A stretch of 64,000 bases of DNA from Ctena decussata (lineage: Eukaryota; Mollusca; Bivalvia; Lucinida; Lucinidae): contig OZ022510.1 of NCBI GenBank assembly GCA_963989385.1, forward strand, positions 31,935,448 through 31,999,447, in the 5' to 3' direction. Shown piece by piece: positions 24,301 through 35,190 of this stretch (positions are counted from its first letter, which is position 1; every line of letters begins with the position of its first letter). Under the pieces are notes generated by a model, which saw only the letters and a list, made by a program, of their open reading frames with translations, searched no databases and was not told the origin of the DNA. A program made the position numbers and the translations under genes.

Positions 24301-27300
24301 ACGTCCTCAAGTGCCGTTTTTCACATTTCCGGTTAAAAACATTTTTGTAATCGGTTTTGTGCATTTTGTTACGAGTTATTCGTGTCCAAATGAAATTTAA
24401 AGAGTTATTTTTCAATCAAACTTATTTTTTTTTCCTAATTCTTTATTCGTAAATGGATCAGGAATAGGCCCATAAATTTACGAAACGAGCGTTTTCTTTA
24501 CACTGACGAGGCTCCTGACTCTGTAACTCTACAACCCATCCTCCTCCCCCAAAGTCACTCTTTTATTTATTCACAGATTAAAGTGCGTAAGGAACGAAGT
24601 GTTCTCAGGCAGTACTTGGCTTGCGAAAATGGTGGATGGACGACATTGCTCTTTTTTCCCTTTAACGGTACACTAGACCGACATTTTAAGGTTTTTCGAC
24701 TTTGCCTGAAGTTACGCTTTTGTTTCTTAGGGATGATAAAGGTCAGAGCCATGAAATGTGGGATATGCATACATCTGGAACAGTGAAACTGAAAACTGAA
24801 ATTAATTTAGCATCTTGGCCTAAGGTTAGGGTTTACTGACCATTCGAAATTTGTAGTGTGTTTATTGATTTAGGTCTGTTTTGTGACAAAGCATCGGCAG
24901 GCGATACACCGCATTTCCGCGGGATTCTTTTTTCATGAAAATGATTATGATTTTTTCTTTGTAATATTTTAATTAACTCTATTTTGATATCACATTTTAA
25001 ACAAGCTGCATAAAATCTTTCATCAAGAATGAAAAAGAAATAATAATAATAAAAAAAAGACAGATATAGACAGTATGGAAAGTTGTGAGCAACTTAAGCT
25101 TAAAATCAAAATGAATAAATACAGAAATTTAAAACCAGAGGACCAACGGTCCTGCAGCTCACATTACACCTTCTGTCACCAGACACAATTTGTCATTCGC
25201 TCATTTGTTACATGTTTGAAACCAGTAGCTTGTAAGAGGTGTGCATATTGTAATTTTATAATCTCAGTGACCTTGAGCAAAGTTCAAAAATGACCTTGAC
25301 CTTTGATGACCTTATGTCTTCATGTATTCATTTAGTTAACCATATTTTCCAATTATTATATCTAAGCTTAAAAAGTTTCTGAAACTGTTGACAGGCGACA
25401 GAATCACAGTGACCTTGAACAAAGGTCAAAGAATGACATTGACCTTAAACGACATAATATCTTCATAGGCTCATTTAGTTAAATATAAATACCAACTGTC
25501 ATATCTTAGACTTGAACGGTTTCTGAAAAATCCACTGTTTAAGCATTTTCCAATGCATCAAAATTGACAGTGCCATAAATTAGGTCACAGACAATGCACA
25601 GTCCTGATCTGTATAAACTATAATGAGCCCGAGTTCCTAAAACTACATACCAAGTTTCAAGGTCATAGGCCTTTTGGTTCTGGGGAAGAAGAATTTGGAA
25701 GGGGTTTTACCATAAATGGACATCTTGGTGATGTGACCCAGATCCCGGGAACAAACTTTCGATCCCCCATCCCACTCCATTTGAAATTTGACCTCAATCG
25801 GCAAAGTGGTTTCCGAGGAAAAGATGTTTGAAAATCTTGACAACAGATGGATGAACAGAATGACCTTGACCTTTAGTGAATTGATATCTTCATCTGGTCA
25901 TTCAGTTTACCATATATTCCAAATATTGCACCTTAGACTTGAATATTTTCAGAGAAATCAACTTTTTAAGCATTTTCCCATATGAAAGCCTAACGTACCA
26001 AAATTGACAGTGTCATAAATTAGGTCAAGGTCAATGCACGGTCATCATTTGTATAATCCATGATGGGCCTAGGAGCCCAATGCTACATACCAAGTTTATA
26101 GGTCATAGGCCTTTTGGTTCTGAAGAAGAAGATTTTTGAAGGGTTTTTACTGTACATTGTCGTGGCAGCCATCTTGGTCATGTAATCCAGACCCCGGTAA
26201 CAAACTTTCTTTTCCCATCCCATTGAGACTCCATATGAAATATGGCTTCAATCGGCCCAGTGGTTGCTGAGGAGAAGATCTTTGAAAATGTTGACGACGG
26301 ATGGATGGACAAAATGACATTGACCTTTAGTGACATAATACCTTCAGCTGTTCATTTAGTTGACCATAATATACCAAATATTGTACCTTAACCTTAGTCT
26401 GAGAAATCCACTGTTCAAGTGTTTCCCCATATGAAAGCCTAACAAACCAATGTTGTCGGTGTCATAAATTAGATCAAGGTCAACGCTCGGTCATCATTTA
26501 TATATTCTATGATGGGCCCGAGTGCCCAATGCTATATACCAAATTTCTAGGTCATATGCCATTTTGTTCTGGAGAAGAAGATTTTTGAAGGGTTTTTAAC
26601 ACATATTGGCGTAAAGGCCATCTTGGTCATGTGACACAGACCACGGTAACAAACTTTTGTCCCCCCAACCTAGGTCGGCTCCATATAAAATTTGGCTTCA
26701 ATCGGCCCAGTGGTTTCTTAGAAGAAAATGTTTGAAAATCTTGATGACGGACAGGCGGAGAGAATGACCTTGACCTTTAGTGACATAATATCTTAAGCTG
26801 TTCATTTAGTTGACCATATATACCAAATATTGTACCTTAGACTTAAATAGTTTCTGACAAATCCACTGTTTAAGCGTTTTCCCATGTAAAAGCCTAAGGT
26901 ACCAAAGGTAAGCTTGTCAAAAATTAGATCAAGACCAACACAAGGTCATCATTTGTATAAACTATGATGGGCCCGAGTTCCTAATGCTCCATACCAAGTT
27001 TCAAGGTCATGGGCCTTTTGGTTCTGAAGAAGAAGATTTTTGAAGGTATTTACCCTATATGGGCGTGGCGGCCATCTTGGTCATGTAACCCGGATACCCT
27101 ACCTTAATTAACCCCCAGCTTTTAAACTTATAAAACGGAAAAGAAATGTGTTCTGATAAGTTCTTTATAGCTACTTCCAGATGTAGTGTATCGTTTAACC
27201 TTTTGACCTAACATCATTTGAAGCACTGAATACCATCATCTTAACCCGCCAGTGTAATGAGCGCAGCTTGATCCCAGTCTTCACTGGTAAGAATACTCGA

Positions 27301-30300
27301 TTTGGACCACTGCCCGAGGAAACTAAAATAGAAACACCTTTTACTTTTTATGCAATATTGAACTAAACTGTCAATTCAATGACGTCACAAGGACAATTCG
27401 TCGCGCGCGCATTGAGGTAATAATTGACTGAGCAGATACTGTGACGGAGTTCGAATCAAATGCAACCGATCTATCTACAAATTAGATTTACTAACTTCTA
27501 CGAAAGCCAGTGTGTTTTGTGATAATGTTCAAGTGAATTTCCCGCATTGTGCCTCGGTATTAGTCATGCCGTAAATAAATTGGGGAGATTGAGGCTTATA
27601 GTGCATCATAAAGAGAGATAGATACCCGCCCCCACTCCGCAAACGCATAGACATCCACGCATCTCGAGACCTACGCTATGATGTTTCCATTTTCTCAAAC
27701 AATTTAGTCTTGTTAAATAGATGTGACTTGTTTAAAAGAAATGGCGCCCTCATTGCTCTCAGCTTTGTTGCTTGCGTCAGTTAGTTTTTTTTAAAGGTGT
27801 GTTGCTGGAACAGGCCCCACTTTGCGTCTAAAACTATATCTGTTAGTAAGGTGTTACTGTATTTTCAGCACCAAGCCGCCATATATTCTCAGTAAGAGCT
27901 ATCTCAACAATCGGTTCTAGTGAGGGGTCGCAAGCTTTTCTGTTACTTCTCACTTCCTATTTCTTAAAAAATTTTCCCGTTCCTGCCTCTCTCATTCACT
28001 TCCGACTCTACTGTCGTTTTCTCAGTTCCCCATTTCTCACTTCCTACTTCTCAATTCATACTTCTTACTTCCTACTTCTGGCTTTTCATCTGTTATTTCT
28101 CACTTCTTTGTTCTTACTTCCAATTGGTAGGAGCTAGAAAACAGGAAATAAGAACTAGGAAGACTGATGCGAGAAGTTAGAAGTAACCATCGTTCTTTCG
28201 TATCATACTCAATAAAGCTGTGACTTTATATCAAAATCAGTTCATAAATGAGGCCGCTAGAGCCACAACAAAAGGTGAGCTTGTATATAAGCCACTGAAA
28301 AATTATGTCATTCCAGAAGACATAATTCAGCAATAAAGACCTAAATCTTAAATGGATGTCTGAACTGTGCTGCAAGTTTCAACTCCCTTCATCTAATACT
28401 GTATCTATATATACTGTAGGAAGAGTTGCGGAGACGAGAACAGTACTACAAGTGTAAAATTTGGTCAAAATATCTATGTTATTCAAGGGGACATAATTCT
28501 GCAATTAAAGCCTGAATCAAAGTTCTGTTTCCTTTATGCACATGTACAATGCATGTCTGAACTGTGCTGCAAGATTCAACTACCTGCATCAAATACTGTA
28601 GAAGGAGTTGCGGGGACACAAACAGTGTGAAATATGGTCCAAAATATCTATGTTATTCAAGGGGACATAATTTTGCATTAAAGACCTGAATCAAAGTTCT
28701 GTTTCCTTTATGCACATGTTCAATGCATATCTGAACTGTGTTGCAAGTTTCAACTTCCTGCATTAAATATTGTAGGAGGAGTTGCGGAGACAAGAACAGT
28801 ACTACAAAGTGTGACGGACGGACGGACGGACGGACAAGGGCAAAACTATATGCCCTCCCTACTTCGTGGCGGGGGCATAAAATCGCTTATAGGAGAAGGG
28901 ATGAAAAAATAAATACGACAGAGATGCTTATACCGTAATTAGCCTTTGTGTATAACATTATAGTTACCTTATACACCTAAACTATGGTGTCAAAAATATA
29001 TATATATATCATAAATAGCAAAACATTTAACCCGATAGTACAGGGTCCCATATACTTTCCCGTCATTTTTTTCACTATCTGAACAGCATATAAGCGGATG
29101 ATTGGAGTTTAATATTAGATTTCGTTGTGTCCGATGTTGCCAAATTTTAGACACTTAGACATTTAGCTGAAATAAGAATTTTAATCATACATCTCGAGAA
29201 TCATTTGAGCTACATGTACGATCTTATATTTTGTGTGGAATCAGTATGTAGATAATCTGGTTAACTTCTGAGGTATTTGCATAAGAATAAACAGATCATG
29301 CGAACCGAACAACCAACTAAATGTTTTGTACCACTTCAGAAACTGAGGGTGAGGTTGGGCCTGTAAAATCGATTTAAGCCCCCCAGTAATTCATTACTGA
29401 CCGTTCCAAGGCGGTAGTTCTGTTGTGGTTCTCTGTTGCCTGTTTTTGGTGTCAGAGTTTCTGTGATGTTTTACCTTATGTATGTTCTTATTATGTTTGG
29501 TTCGGTTTGGGTTGCTGAGTGGCCACCTTTTGGGAACAAGCTGCTCACTCGGTTGGCCATATGTTCTCTGTATCTTGATTATTTGTAATCTTAGTTGTTT
29601 CCAACTATGGTTTGAGGGCTGGATTTGGATTTGATTGTTTCAGTTCCTGGTCTTTGCATACTTTTTACTTTTAGACACTCTAAAGTCTGACACATTTAGT
29701 GACATGCATATGGTTTAAGGCAGGGTGTTCCGCAAACATATTTTCTAGTTTATATGATATATATTTTTACATTTAACAGGAAACTTAGCTCTGCATGTTT
29801 TGACCAGGCAAGGCCATTACGAATTGCGCATTGATCTCGAAGACTGGGAAGGATACTCGAAATTCGCAAACTACAGGTTTTTCCGGTTGGAAGATGTAGA
29901 GGATAAATATAGGCTTAGAGTGGCCGGATACCGTGGGAACGCAGGTTTACATTTTGAATGCATAGCTTTATTTAATTTCATTAGATATCTGTTTTGTCGT
30001 TGTATTTGTCAAGAGCATTCTTTTAATCACGCTACATGTACATACTTAAAAGCATCGTTTCAAACTGAATGAACTAACTTCAAAAATTTTCACAATTGAT
30101 TATGATAGTTGTTGCGATTAAAAAACGAAAAGCAACAAATATCATACAGGCCGTAATGTTGTATATCACCATAGTAAAGCGGCGATTGCAGCTATGCACG
30201 GCCCGCACAGTCTGTTTTCGGTCTGAACAAATCGGGTTTATTTGTAAGACCGGAAGCAGTTTAATTAATTATCTATATTTTGTGTTTTTGTAAGGAATTA

Positions 30301-32839
30301 GAATTTATTCCGTCTCTATCTTGGGGCTCAGTTTGAGAACTAGTGGATGGGGTTTAAAGTATCCGACTAGTAATATGCGAAATGTATTTTAAAAAGTGAC
30401 CTGAGGATCATGTGCGTGGCTAGGGGTATTATTGAAAGAAACTTTGGGCCCATATCTATCATCATACCAAATATGAACCGAATCTATCATATGGTTAGGG
30501 AAATATGGGCTCGTATAAACCTTTAACGTAAATGTGGACTCCAACCCCAATGTAGGGAGTAGAGCAATATCTCTTCCTGAACTTCGTCCTTGCGAGCTTG
30601 GAAGGCTCCGATTGTTTCTTCTGACATAAGAAATGAATGTTCCGTGTATGAATATACACCATCAAGGCAGATCACTCTGACATGCAAATATTTACCTCCC
30701 TTCTTGTCCAGCCAATTCTAAAGAGAGTTATCAGAGGGGTTCTTAGGATAACTCTGAGATATTTTTTTCTAATTTCTGAATGAAAACATGTGACCCCTCA
30801 TAAGAACGTCTGTATGAGACAGGTCAATTGAAGGGTCACAACGTACGATTTTATAAAGAATAACGGCACATTATCCTTTAATAATCCTTGTCACTCCTTC
30901 TTATCTTGAACACTGATTATAACATATGTTTTCAAGCAATATGAAAAGAGATTGTCTTCAAAACCCATCCTCATCTGGACCTTTCATAAATTTTATATGG
31001 AATTACCACGAGTGTAAGATTCTGTTTATCATATGACCCTTTAAAATGGGTTTTAACGCCTTCAAACTATGCATTATTTCAATAAGAAAATGCATTGTTG
31101 ACATGGACGTTGTCAATTACGTTACATGTACACGCCAAAGTGTTATTACACATGTGGTCATATGATTTTTATGACACGACGTTATCCACTGAATAACAGC
31201 AATGCGTCTATGACCATGTTTTATCCCAATCCTGGACAATTTTCTTTCCAAGACAAGCTCACAACTCAGCAGCACACACACGAAAAGGCTCTTACCTTAA
31301 AACTTCATGTTTTTGGAAAAGCATACCTCAGCAAACAGTGTAGACCCAGATCAGACTTCTCATCAAGCAGCCAGGTCTGGGTATACGTTTGTCACTCTTT
31401 CAACAGTTTACGTTACTCCACCTTATGGGAAAAGTGGAGATGTGAACATTCAAAAGTTAAAAAAGTCTCTTCTGGGGACGCTACCCTACTGGTAAAGGTC
31501 TCACAATATAATGGTACTGCATTATTCTGATAATTCATTATATTGTTAAATCAAATTGTTATCTTGGTTAAAATCATAAAGCACTCTCATACTATTATGA
31601 AATAAGCCCTGCTTATAGGCGAGCACATCGCTCCATATAATGCTCTCCAGAGTGACCGAGTAGAGTAATAGAATTATAGTATTATTTCTTCATCGCAGAA
31701 TTTACACATGCTTTTCTGTACAGCATCGCTATTCCAACAGGTGGTGCTTTTGCCGTAAGAAATTTGCAATGAAATTATTGCAACTCAGCAGCAGCGAATT
31801 CCGTCTGACAAACTAAGTCAGATGAGAAACTGTCAGAGAAAAGCTTTTCCCCTAAAAGCGTGCTGTAACAGGCTGTGATTCTTTTCATTTCTTCTCTACG
31901 TCGCTTTCTAATTCCTTTTAATTTCACCCGATGCTCATGCTCCTTGCATTTTGTGTACTAACCATGTAGTGATCTACATAGAAGCGGTTAAAATTGACGC
32001 CATCTTGTTTTTCTCAAACGGAACGTATGACGTCATAACGTAACGTAGCCACAAGGAGACTGTCCGACCTCTATTTCTTAATTATTTTGTGGATTTCTAT
32101 TCAAACCAGTCCAATTTTGGATAATATGGAAGTGGAAGTTGGTGTCGTAACGAAAAAAAATTCATTAAAAGTAATGTATTTTGTAGGCAACAATATACCT
32201 TACCAATCTTCTACCATAGAGCTCCCGCTTCGGAGATTTGAATTGCAGACGCTGCAAGCGAGTACTCACTATAACTTTTAGATTGAGTTTTTTATCCCTT
32301 TTACGATCATAGTTGTTCGCTCGCATCTGCTCCTCCAGTCCGCCCAGGTACTCCCGAGGCCATGTGTTTTTCTCAAGCAGTTGCTTTATTTCATATTCAT
32401 TTTTATCTCACTGAATGAATATAACCAAATGCTGATGCAAGTATTTCTGTGGCATAAAGAGATCCATGTAATGAATTGTCATAGCTAGCATAAAAATTAA
32501 TAACAACATTTTTAGAATAGGTCTGGCGTTTCAAACACCATTGATTTATTATCATCTACAGTAACAACTTTTGTTATTATATTCATTATAGGCGACGGTT
32601 TGTTTTACCAGAACCAGAAAGCGTTTTCCACGAAAGATAATGACAATGATAGCAGGAATACAAGCTGTGCAGAAACATACAAAGGGGCGTGGTGGTATGA
32701 CTCTTGTCATAGGTCCAATCTAAATGGTTTATATTTGGGGAGAAACCAAACAAGCTATGCCAATGGTGTGAACTGGTGGAACTGGAGAGGCAATTACTAC
32801 TCCCTTAAGAAGACCGAAATGAAAATGAGAAGAGTATAG
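16120..32839 (+). CDS. Gene A: fibrinogen-related domain (FReD) lectin, C-terminal domain, 4 exons, 5' end missing
   Basis: Joined exons 16120-16265, 22797-22893, 29780-29944 and 32592-32839 encode one full fibrinogen C-terminal domain of about 218 residues, the usual size. Seen in order: first disulfide cysteines (DCQEV and YCDM), [41 protein letters not shown], the calcium loop KDNDND, the second cysteine pair around [11 protein letters not shown], and a KKTEMKMRR end before a TAG stop. Family knowledge: such proteins are secreted lectins binding acetylated sugars, often in innate recognition. The first exon opens at a phase-1 acceptor, so signal peptide and any coiled-coil exons lie upstream and were not identified. 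Introns are 6.5, 6.9 and 2.6 kb and full of transposable elements. N-glycosylation sequons are visible in exon 4 (NTS, NQT). Paralogue of gene B downstream. Family assignment is firm; ligand and subfamily (ficolin, tenascin, angiopoietin-like) are not determined. Confidence 0.9.
16266..16940 (+). other. Gene A intron 1, unique left part
   Basis: Contains an 80-codon open frame (16342-16584, TTG start) with several cysteines and coding-like composition but no recognised domain; it follows in-frame stops and is treated as intronic. Confidence 0.4.
20257..20456 (-). mobile_element. tRNA-derived SINE, minus strand, inserted in the giant palindrome
   Basis: Read on the minus strand: head GCCCCGGTAGCTCAGTGGGT, B box GGTTCGAGCCCC, a body with GGACGTAAAATCGCACGTC and a (CATC)n tail. 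The duplication ATGAGCCTAGAT occurs at 20244-20255 and 20457-20468. Diverged relatives are at 39516 and 41491. Confidence 0.85.
21282..21313. repeat. (TA)n microsatellite
   Basis: About fifteen uninterrupted TA units in the right arm of the giant palindrome. Confidence 0.9.
22797..22893 (+). CDS. Gene A FReD exon 2 (97 nt)
   Basis: The acceptor is CCTCTTTCAG. The exon encodes [16 protein letters not shown] through GFG and EHWL, the classic second block of fibrinogen domains, and ends one base into the Gly codon before GTATAT. An open frame reported across this place in another frame is a shadow. Same length and phase as the gene B counterpart, with about three quarters of residues identical by eye. 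Confidence 0.93.
22894..23249 (+). other. Gene A intron 2, first part; nothing recognised
   Basis: Begins with the GTATAT donor. An open frame running through exon 2 into this part (22774-23010) is in the wrong frame for the lectin. Confidence 0.4.
23250..23830 (+). repeat. Interspersed repeat R1 (plus orientation)
   Basis: Shares with 44985-45400 (inverted) and 34775-35030 the ordered blocks TACCGCCTTGG(A/G)ACGGTCAG, ACTGGGCCCAAACC, TTCGTATGGAGGT, CTAACTCATCA, GACACC(T/A)GG...CAACACCACTG and a final CAGTTGAACCCC. The upstream part (about 23300-23340) matches 29510-29565 inverted. The open frames at 23609-23920 are shadows of it. Confidence 0.6.
23831..25134. other. Gene A intron 2, no exon recognised
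   Basis: Overlapping open frames on both strands at 24567-24786 are mirror shadows without a family signature. Poly-T and AT-rich tracts are present. Confidence 0.4.
25135..27105. mobile_element. Tandem-unit element T2 (unit ~450 bp)
   Basis: Opens with GAGGACCAACGGTCCTGCAG. Long units recur: GACCTTGACCTTTAGTGA starts near 25860, 26316 (as GACATTGACC...) and 26765, and GGTCATAGGCCTTTTGGTTC with GAAGAAGA follows in each. GGCCATCTTGGTCATGT and AATCGGCCCAGTGG also repeat. At least three long units and a shorter first one. The open frames at 25075-25985 belong to it. Confidence 0.65.
27106..28239. other. Gene A intron 2, no exon recognised
   Basis: Contains an irregular CT-rich patch (about 27945-28110) with recurring TTCTCACTTCC / CTACTTCT words and a partly inverted counterpart (28125-28190, GAAGT/GGAAGT words), which could pair. 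No coding signal. Confidence 0.35.
28240..28882 (+). mobile_element. Tandem-unit element T3 (unit ~175 bp) with GACG microsatellite end
   Basis: Three units each hold GGGGACATAATTCTGCAAT-like and CTGAACTGTGCTGCAAG...CAACT blocks (starts near 28310, 28490 and 28665). They are followed by GTGTGACGGACGGACGGACG and then TATGCCCTCC...GGGGGCATAAAA. The order units, ACGG run, GGGGGCAT end is the same as in other tandem-unit elements of this window. Confidence 0.7.
29290..29660 (-). repeat. Interspersed repeat R1 (minus orientation)
   Basis: Contains GACCGTTCCAAGGCGGTA, TGGTTC, GTGGCCACCTTTTGGGAA and GATTGTTTCAGTTCCTG, matching the R1 copy at 23250-23830 as reverse complement. It ends about 120 bp upstream of gene A exon 3. 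Confidence 0.55.
29780..29944 (+). CDS. Gene A FReD exon 3 (165 nt)
   Basis: The acceptor is CATTTAACAG and the donor is GCA G|GTTTAC; entry and exit are both phase 1. It encodes [19 protein letters not shown], the EDWEG turn, FANYRFF and the [13 protein letters not shown] strand. This is the core beta-sheet of the fibrinogen domain. The frame stays open into the intron by chance as far as 30072. Confidence 0.93.
29945..31289 (+). other. Gene A intron 3, first part; nothing recognised
   Basis: No exon or bounded repeat seen. The frame from exon 3 continues open to 30072 by chance. Confidence 0.4.
31290..32285. repeat. Foldback-related repeat FB2, single-arm copy, in gene A intron 3
   Basis: Blocks shared with 55745-57107: GTAGACCCAGATCAGACTTC; GCTTATAGGCGAGCACATCG; GATGAGAAACTGTCAGA...AAGCTTTTCCCCTA; TTTCACC(C/T)(G/A)A(T/C)GCTCA; CCATGTAGT(G/A)ATCTAC; CCATCTTGTTTTTCTCAAAC; TACCATAGAGCTCCCGC. 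The open frames at 31126-31530 fall in it and are likely repeat-derived, not exons. Confidence 0.6.
32592..32839 (+). CDS. Gene A FReD exon 4, terminal exon with stop (248 nt)
   Basis: The acceptor TTCATTATAG completes a Gly codon, giving [16 protein letters not shown], the acidic calcium loop, [15 protein letters not shown] (second disulfide and sugar-pocket region), [10 protein letters not shown] and [10 protein letters not shown], then TAG at 32837. This is the subdomain that carries the ligand pocket in ficolins. An AATAAA lies about 480 nt downstream (near 33317) in a plausible 3' UTR. Confidence 0.93.
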
Positions 32840-33694
32840 AGAATCAAAAAAAAAATATACAGAAATGGGACCACACTGGTGTTTTACTGTTGCTTAGATA
32901 TTTTAATTGAACCAAGTGCATAAAAAGTGTAATCGAAATAATAATAATTATGAAAAAACACAGACACTTTAAATTGATATTTAAAGTAAATGGGTCCACT
33001 TTTAAGGAAAGAAACTATGTCTATGTCGTCATTTTTATGTTTAATTACCTCCTTCTCAATAGGGATCCGACATTTAAGGATAAATGTGCTCATTTAGAAG
33101 AATACCCTATTCTGAAACGTTTTTTGCCAGAAAGGCAATCAGGAAGTCACAAAGTTCTTACTCTATATTAAAATATGTTCCTCTACACCATAAAGACAAA
33201 TATTCTTGTATATTGGGGGTCATAATCCTATTATGCTAAAGTCCAGCGAAACTAATATTTCATCGAAGGAACTATCTCATCTCACATGGTTAATGACATA
33301 AAAGGGCCATAAAACCAATAAAGACTGAGGGTGTGTTCTATAAAGCAGAGAATATTTGCCTTTAAGTAATGTTCCAGCTCAGTCTAGTCATTCTTGTATG
33401 TGAATAAAAGTCGCTTGTTTTAGTGCAAAAGAAAACAAAGGCAGCCTGCGTACTGATGCCATAGTCGTTAAAAAATTAAAGTACACATAAAAGCTGAAAT
33501 AATTTCTAGTTGTAAACATTTTCGTTCACATGAATAAACAAAAGTGGACGGTGTATTTCTTTCCCTCCTATGGCAGATTGACTATGCTGACTTTTATTAG
33601 ATACATGCTCTGTTAATAGGTTGCAATTTTGACAACTAACATGAGTATCCGTGAAAAAGCAAAGTCTAAAACATCCAGCACTAAATTAAAAAAT
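32840..33694. other. Downstream flank of gene A, no gene recognised
   Basis: Likely includes the 3' UTR. Open frames on both strands at 32884-33171 lack domains. Confidence 0.4.
33315..33322 (+). promoter_or_regulatory. Candidate polyadenylation signal of gene A
   Basis: An AATAAA hexamer (CCAATAAAGACTG) lies about 480 nt after the gene A stop codon. Weak, since the sequence is AT-rich and no transcript evidence is available. Confidence 0.3.
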
Positions 33695-34774
33695 AGGAGG
33701 CCCACGGGCCACAAAGCTCACCAGATCTCTAGCTCAAAATTGCTATCACATTTGTATAGGCTTGAAATTGTACAAGTTACTACAAAATATACAACTACAA
33801 AGTCTCAGTCTGAGAGCCTGTTGAGTTGACAACAAAATATATAGCTAGTTTCCACATTTGATTGCCGTGGCAACAAAAAAAAATAATTTTCTAAGGATTT
33901 TTGCTATTTTTTCCTTTTGGTTGCCATGGAAAAGGAGCAGAGTGCAGAATAAATATAGGGCTGATAGAAGACCACTCAAGGAATATTTCTGAAAAAAATG
34001 TACGCTCAGAATATCTGCAATGGCTTAGCAATGAAGCCCATTTTTTCCATTATAAGTTGCCATACCAAACATTTTCTCTAAACAATGACAATTGAGAATA
34101 TGACAATATGTCTATGAAGTCTCTGCCTCATACAGCATATGGTTTCTGAAAGTATAATTTTAGGTATTTTTTTCTGTTTTTATGTTGTTGTTGTTTTTTT
34201 TTTTTTTTTTTTTTTTTTTCTTTTTTTTTTTCATTTTGGTTTCTATGGCGATAAAAAGAGCAGTGCGCAAAAAACTATATAGCTGATAGATGACTTTTCA
34301 AGGAACATATGAAAGTTTTGTCACATTATCTGTAATGGCTTATTAGTAAATGTCAGTTTTCAATTTTTTCCATTATGAGTCAATGCAACTCTGTTGCCAT
34401 AGCAACCAAACTAAAGAGCCGATTTTCATATAAAACATAAACTTTCAATCCTCTAGCCCAAGGATGCTACAGAAGAAATCTGAGCCCAATCGGCAAAGTG
34501 GCTTCAGAGGGGGTTATTTTAAGTATTTTTGGTTTTATTTTTTGCATTTTGGTTTTCATGGCAACCAATAAAGAGGGCAATGGGCCAAAAAAACATAGAG
34601 CTGATAGAAGACTTTTCAAGGAACATTTCTATAAAAGTTTTGTCAAAATATCGGCAATGGCTTGGCAGTAAATGTCATTTTTCAAATTTCCCCATTATAA
34701 GTCTATGGGAGCTCTAAGTTGCCATAGCAACTAAATTTATAAGTCGATTTTCATAAAAAAACACAAACTAACCT
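33695..34774. mobile_element. Tandem-unit element T4 (unit ~320 bp)
   Basis: Opens AGGAGGCCCACGGGCCACAAAGCTCACC (given in part; inverted GGCCC/GGGCC words). Three units start near 33907, 34232 and 34547, each with TTTTGGTT...CATGG, GAGCTGATAGAAGAC-like, TCAAGGAA(C/T)AT, CAATGGCTT and TTGCCATAGCAAC-like words. A poly-T run (34196-34230) separates units 1 and 2. Open frames here are repeat shadows. Confidence 0.65.
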
Positions 34775-35030
34775 CGCCCTCTGCTTCTGCAGTGGTTTGA
34801 AACATTAAGTAAGCTGTTTGGTCCGCATGAAGGTTTCCTCACTCATCAATGAATCATCGCCGGAAACAAACAGATGACGGATAAGGCCTATCAGGAATCA
34901 GAGATGAGGACTCAACGGAAAGAAACATTGCGACACCAGGAGACCCCTGGGAAGTCAGACAACACCACTGAAATACCGGAGCAAACGAAACTATCAGTTG
35001 AACCCGAATAACCAAGCAACGGACAAGGCC
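34775..35030 (+). repeat. Interspersed repeat R1 (plus orientation)
   Basis: CCTCGCCCTCTGCTTCTGCA, GGTTTGAAACATTAAGT, TTTGGTCCGCATGAAGG, CTCATCAATGAATCATC, GACACCAGG, CAACACCACTGAAAT and CAGTTGAACCC match the inverted copy at 44985-45400 very closely. Confidence 0.65.
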
Positions 35031-35190
35031 AGTCTAGTCTTAGCCAGGGAAGAATGTTTATTGGAATAGATAAGGATCACATAACTTACTCGTGACAAAA
35101 ATCCAGGTTTTTAACTACTGATTGAAAATAACCTTACAGGCTCTCATTAAAGTAATATCGTCGGATATATTATTGAACTAAGACTGAATA

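Noticed and set aside
31126..31530. 134-codon open frame in gene A intron 3 as a gene
   Set aside because: Overlapping frames, no domain, and much of it matches the FB2 repeat at 56.3 kb. It sits between two certain lectin exons on the same strand.
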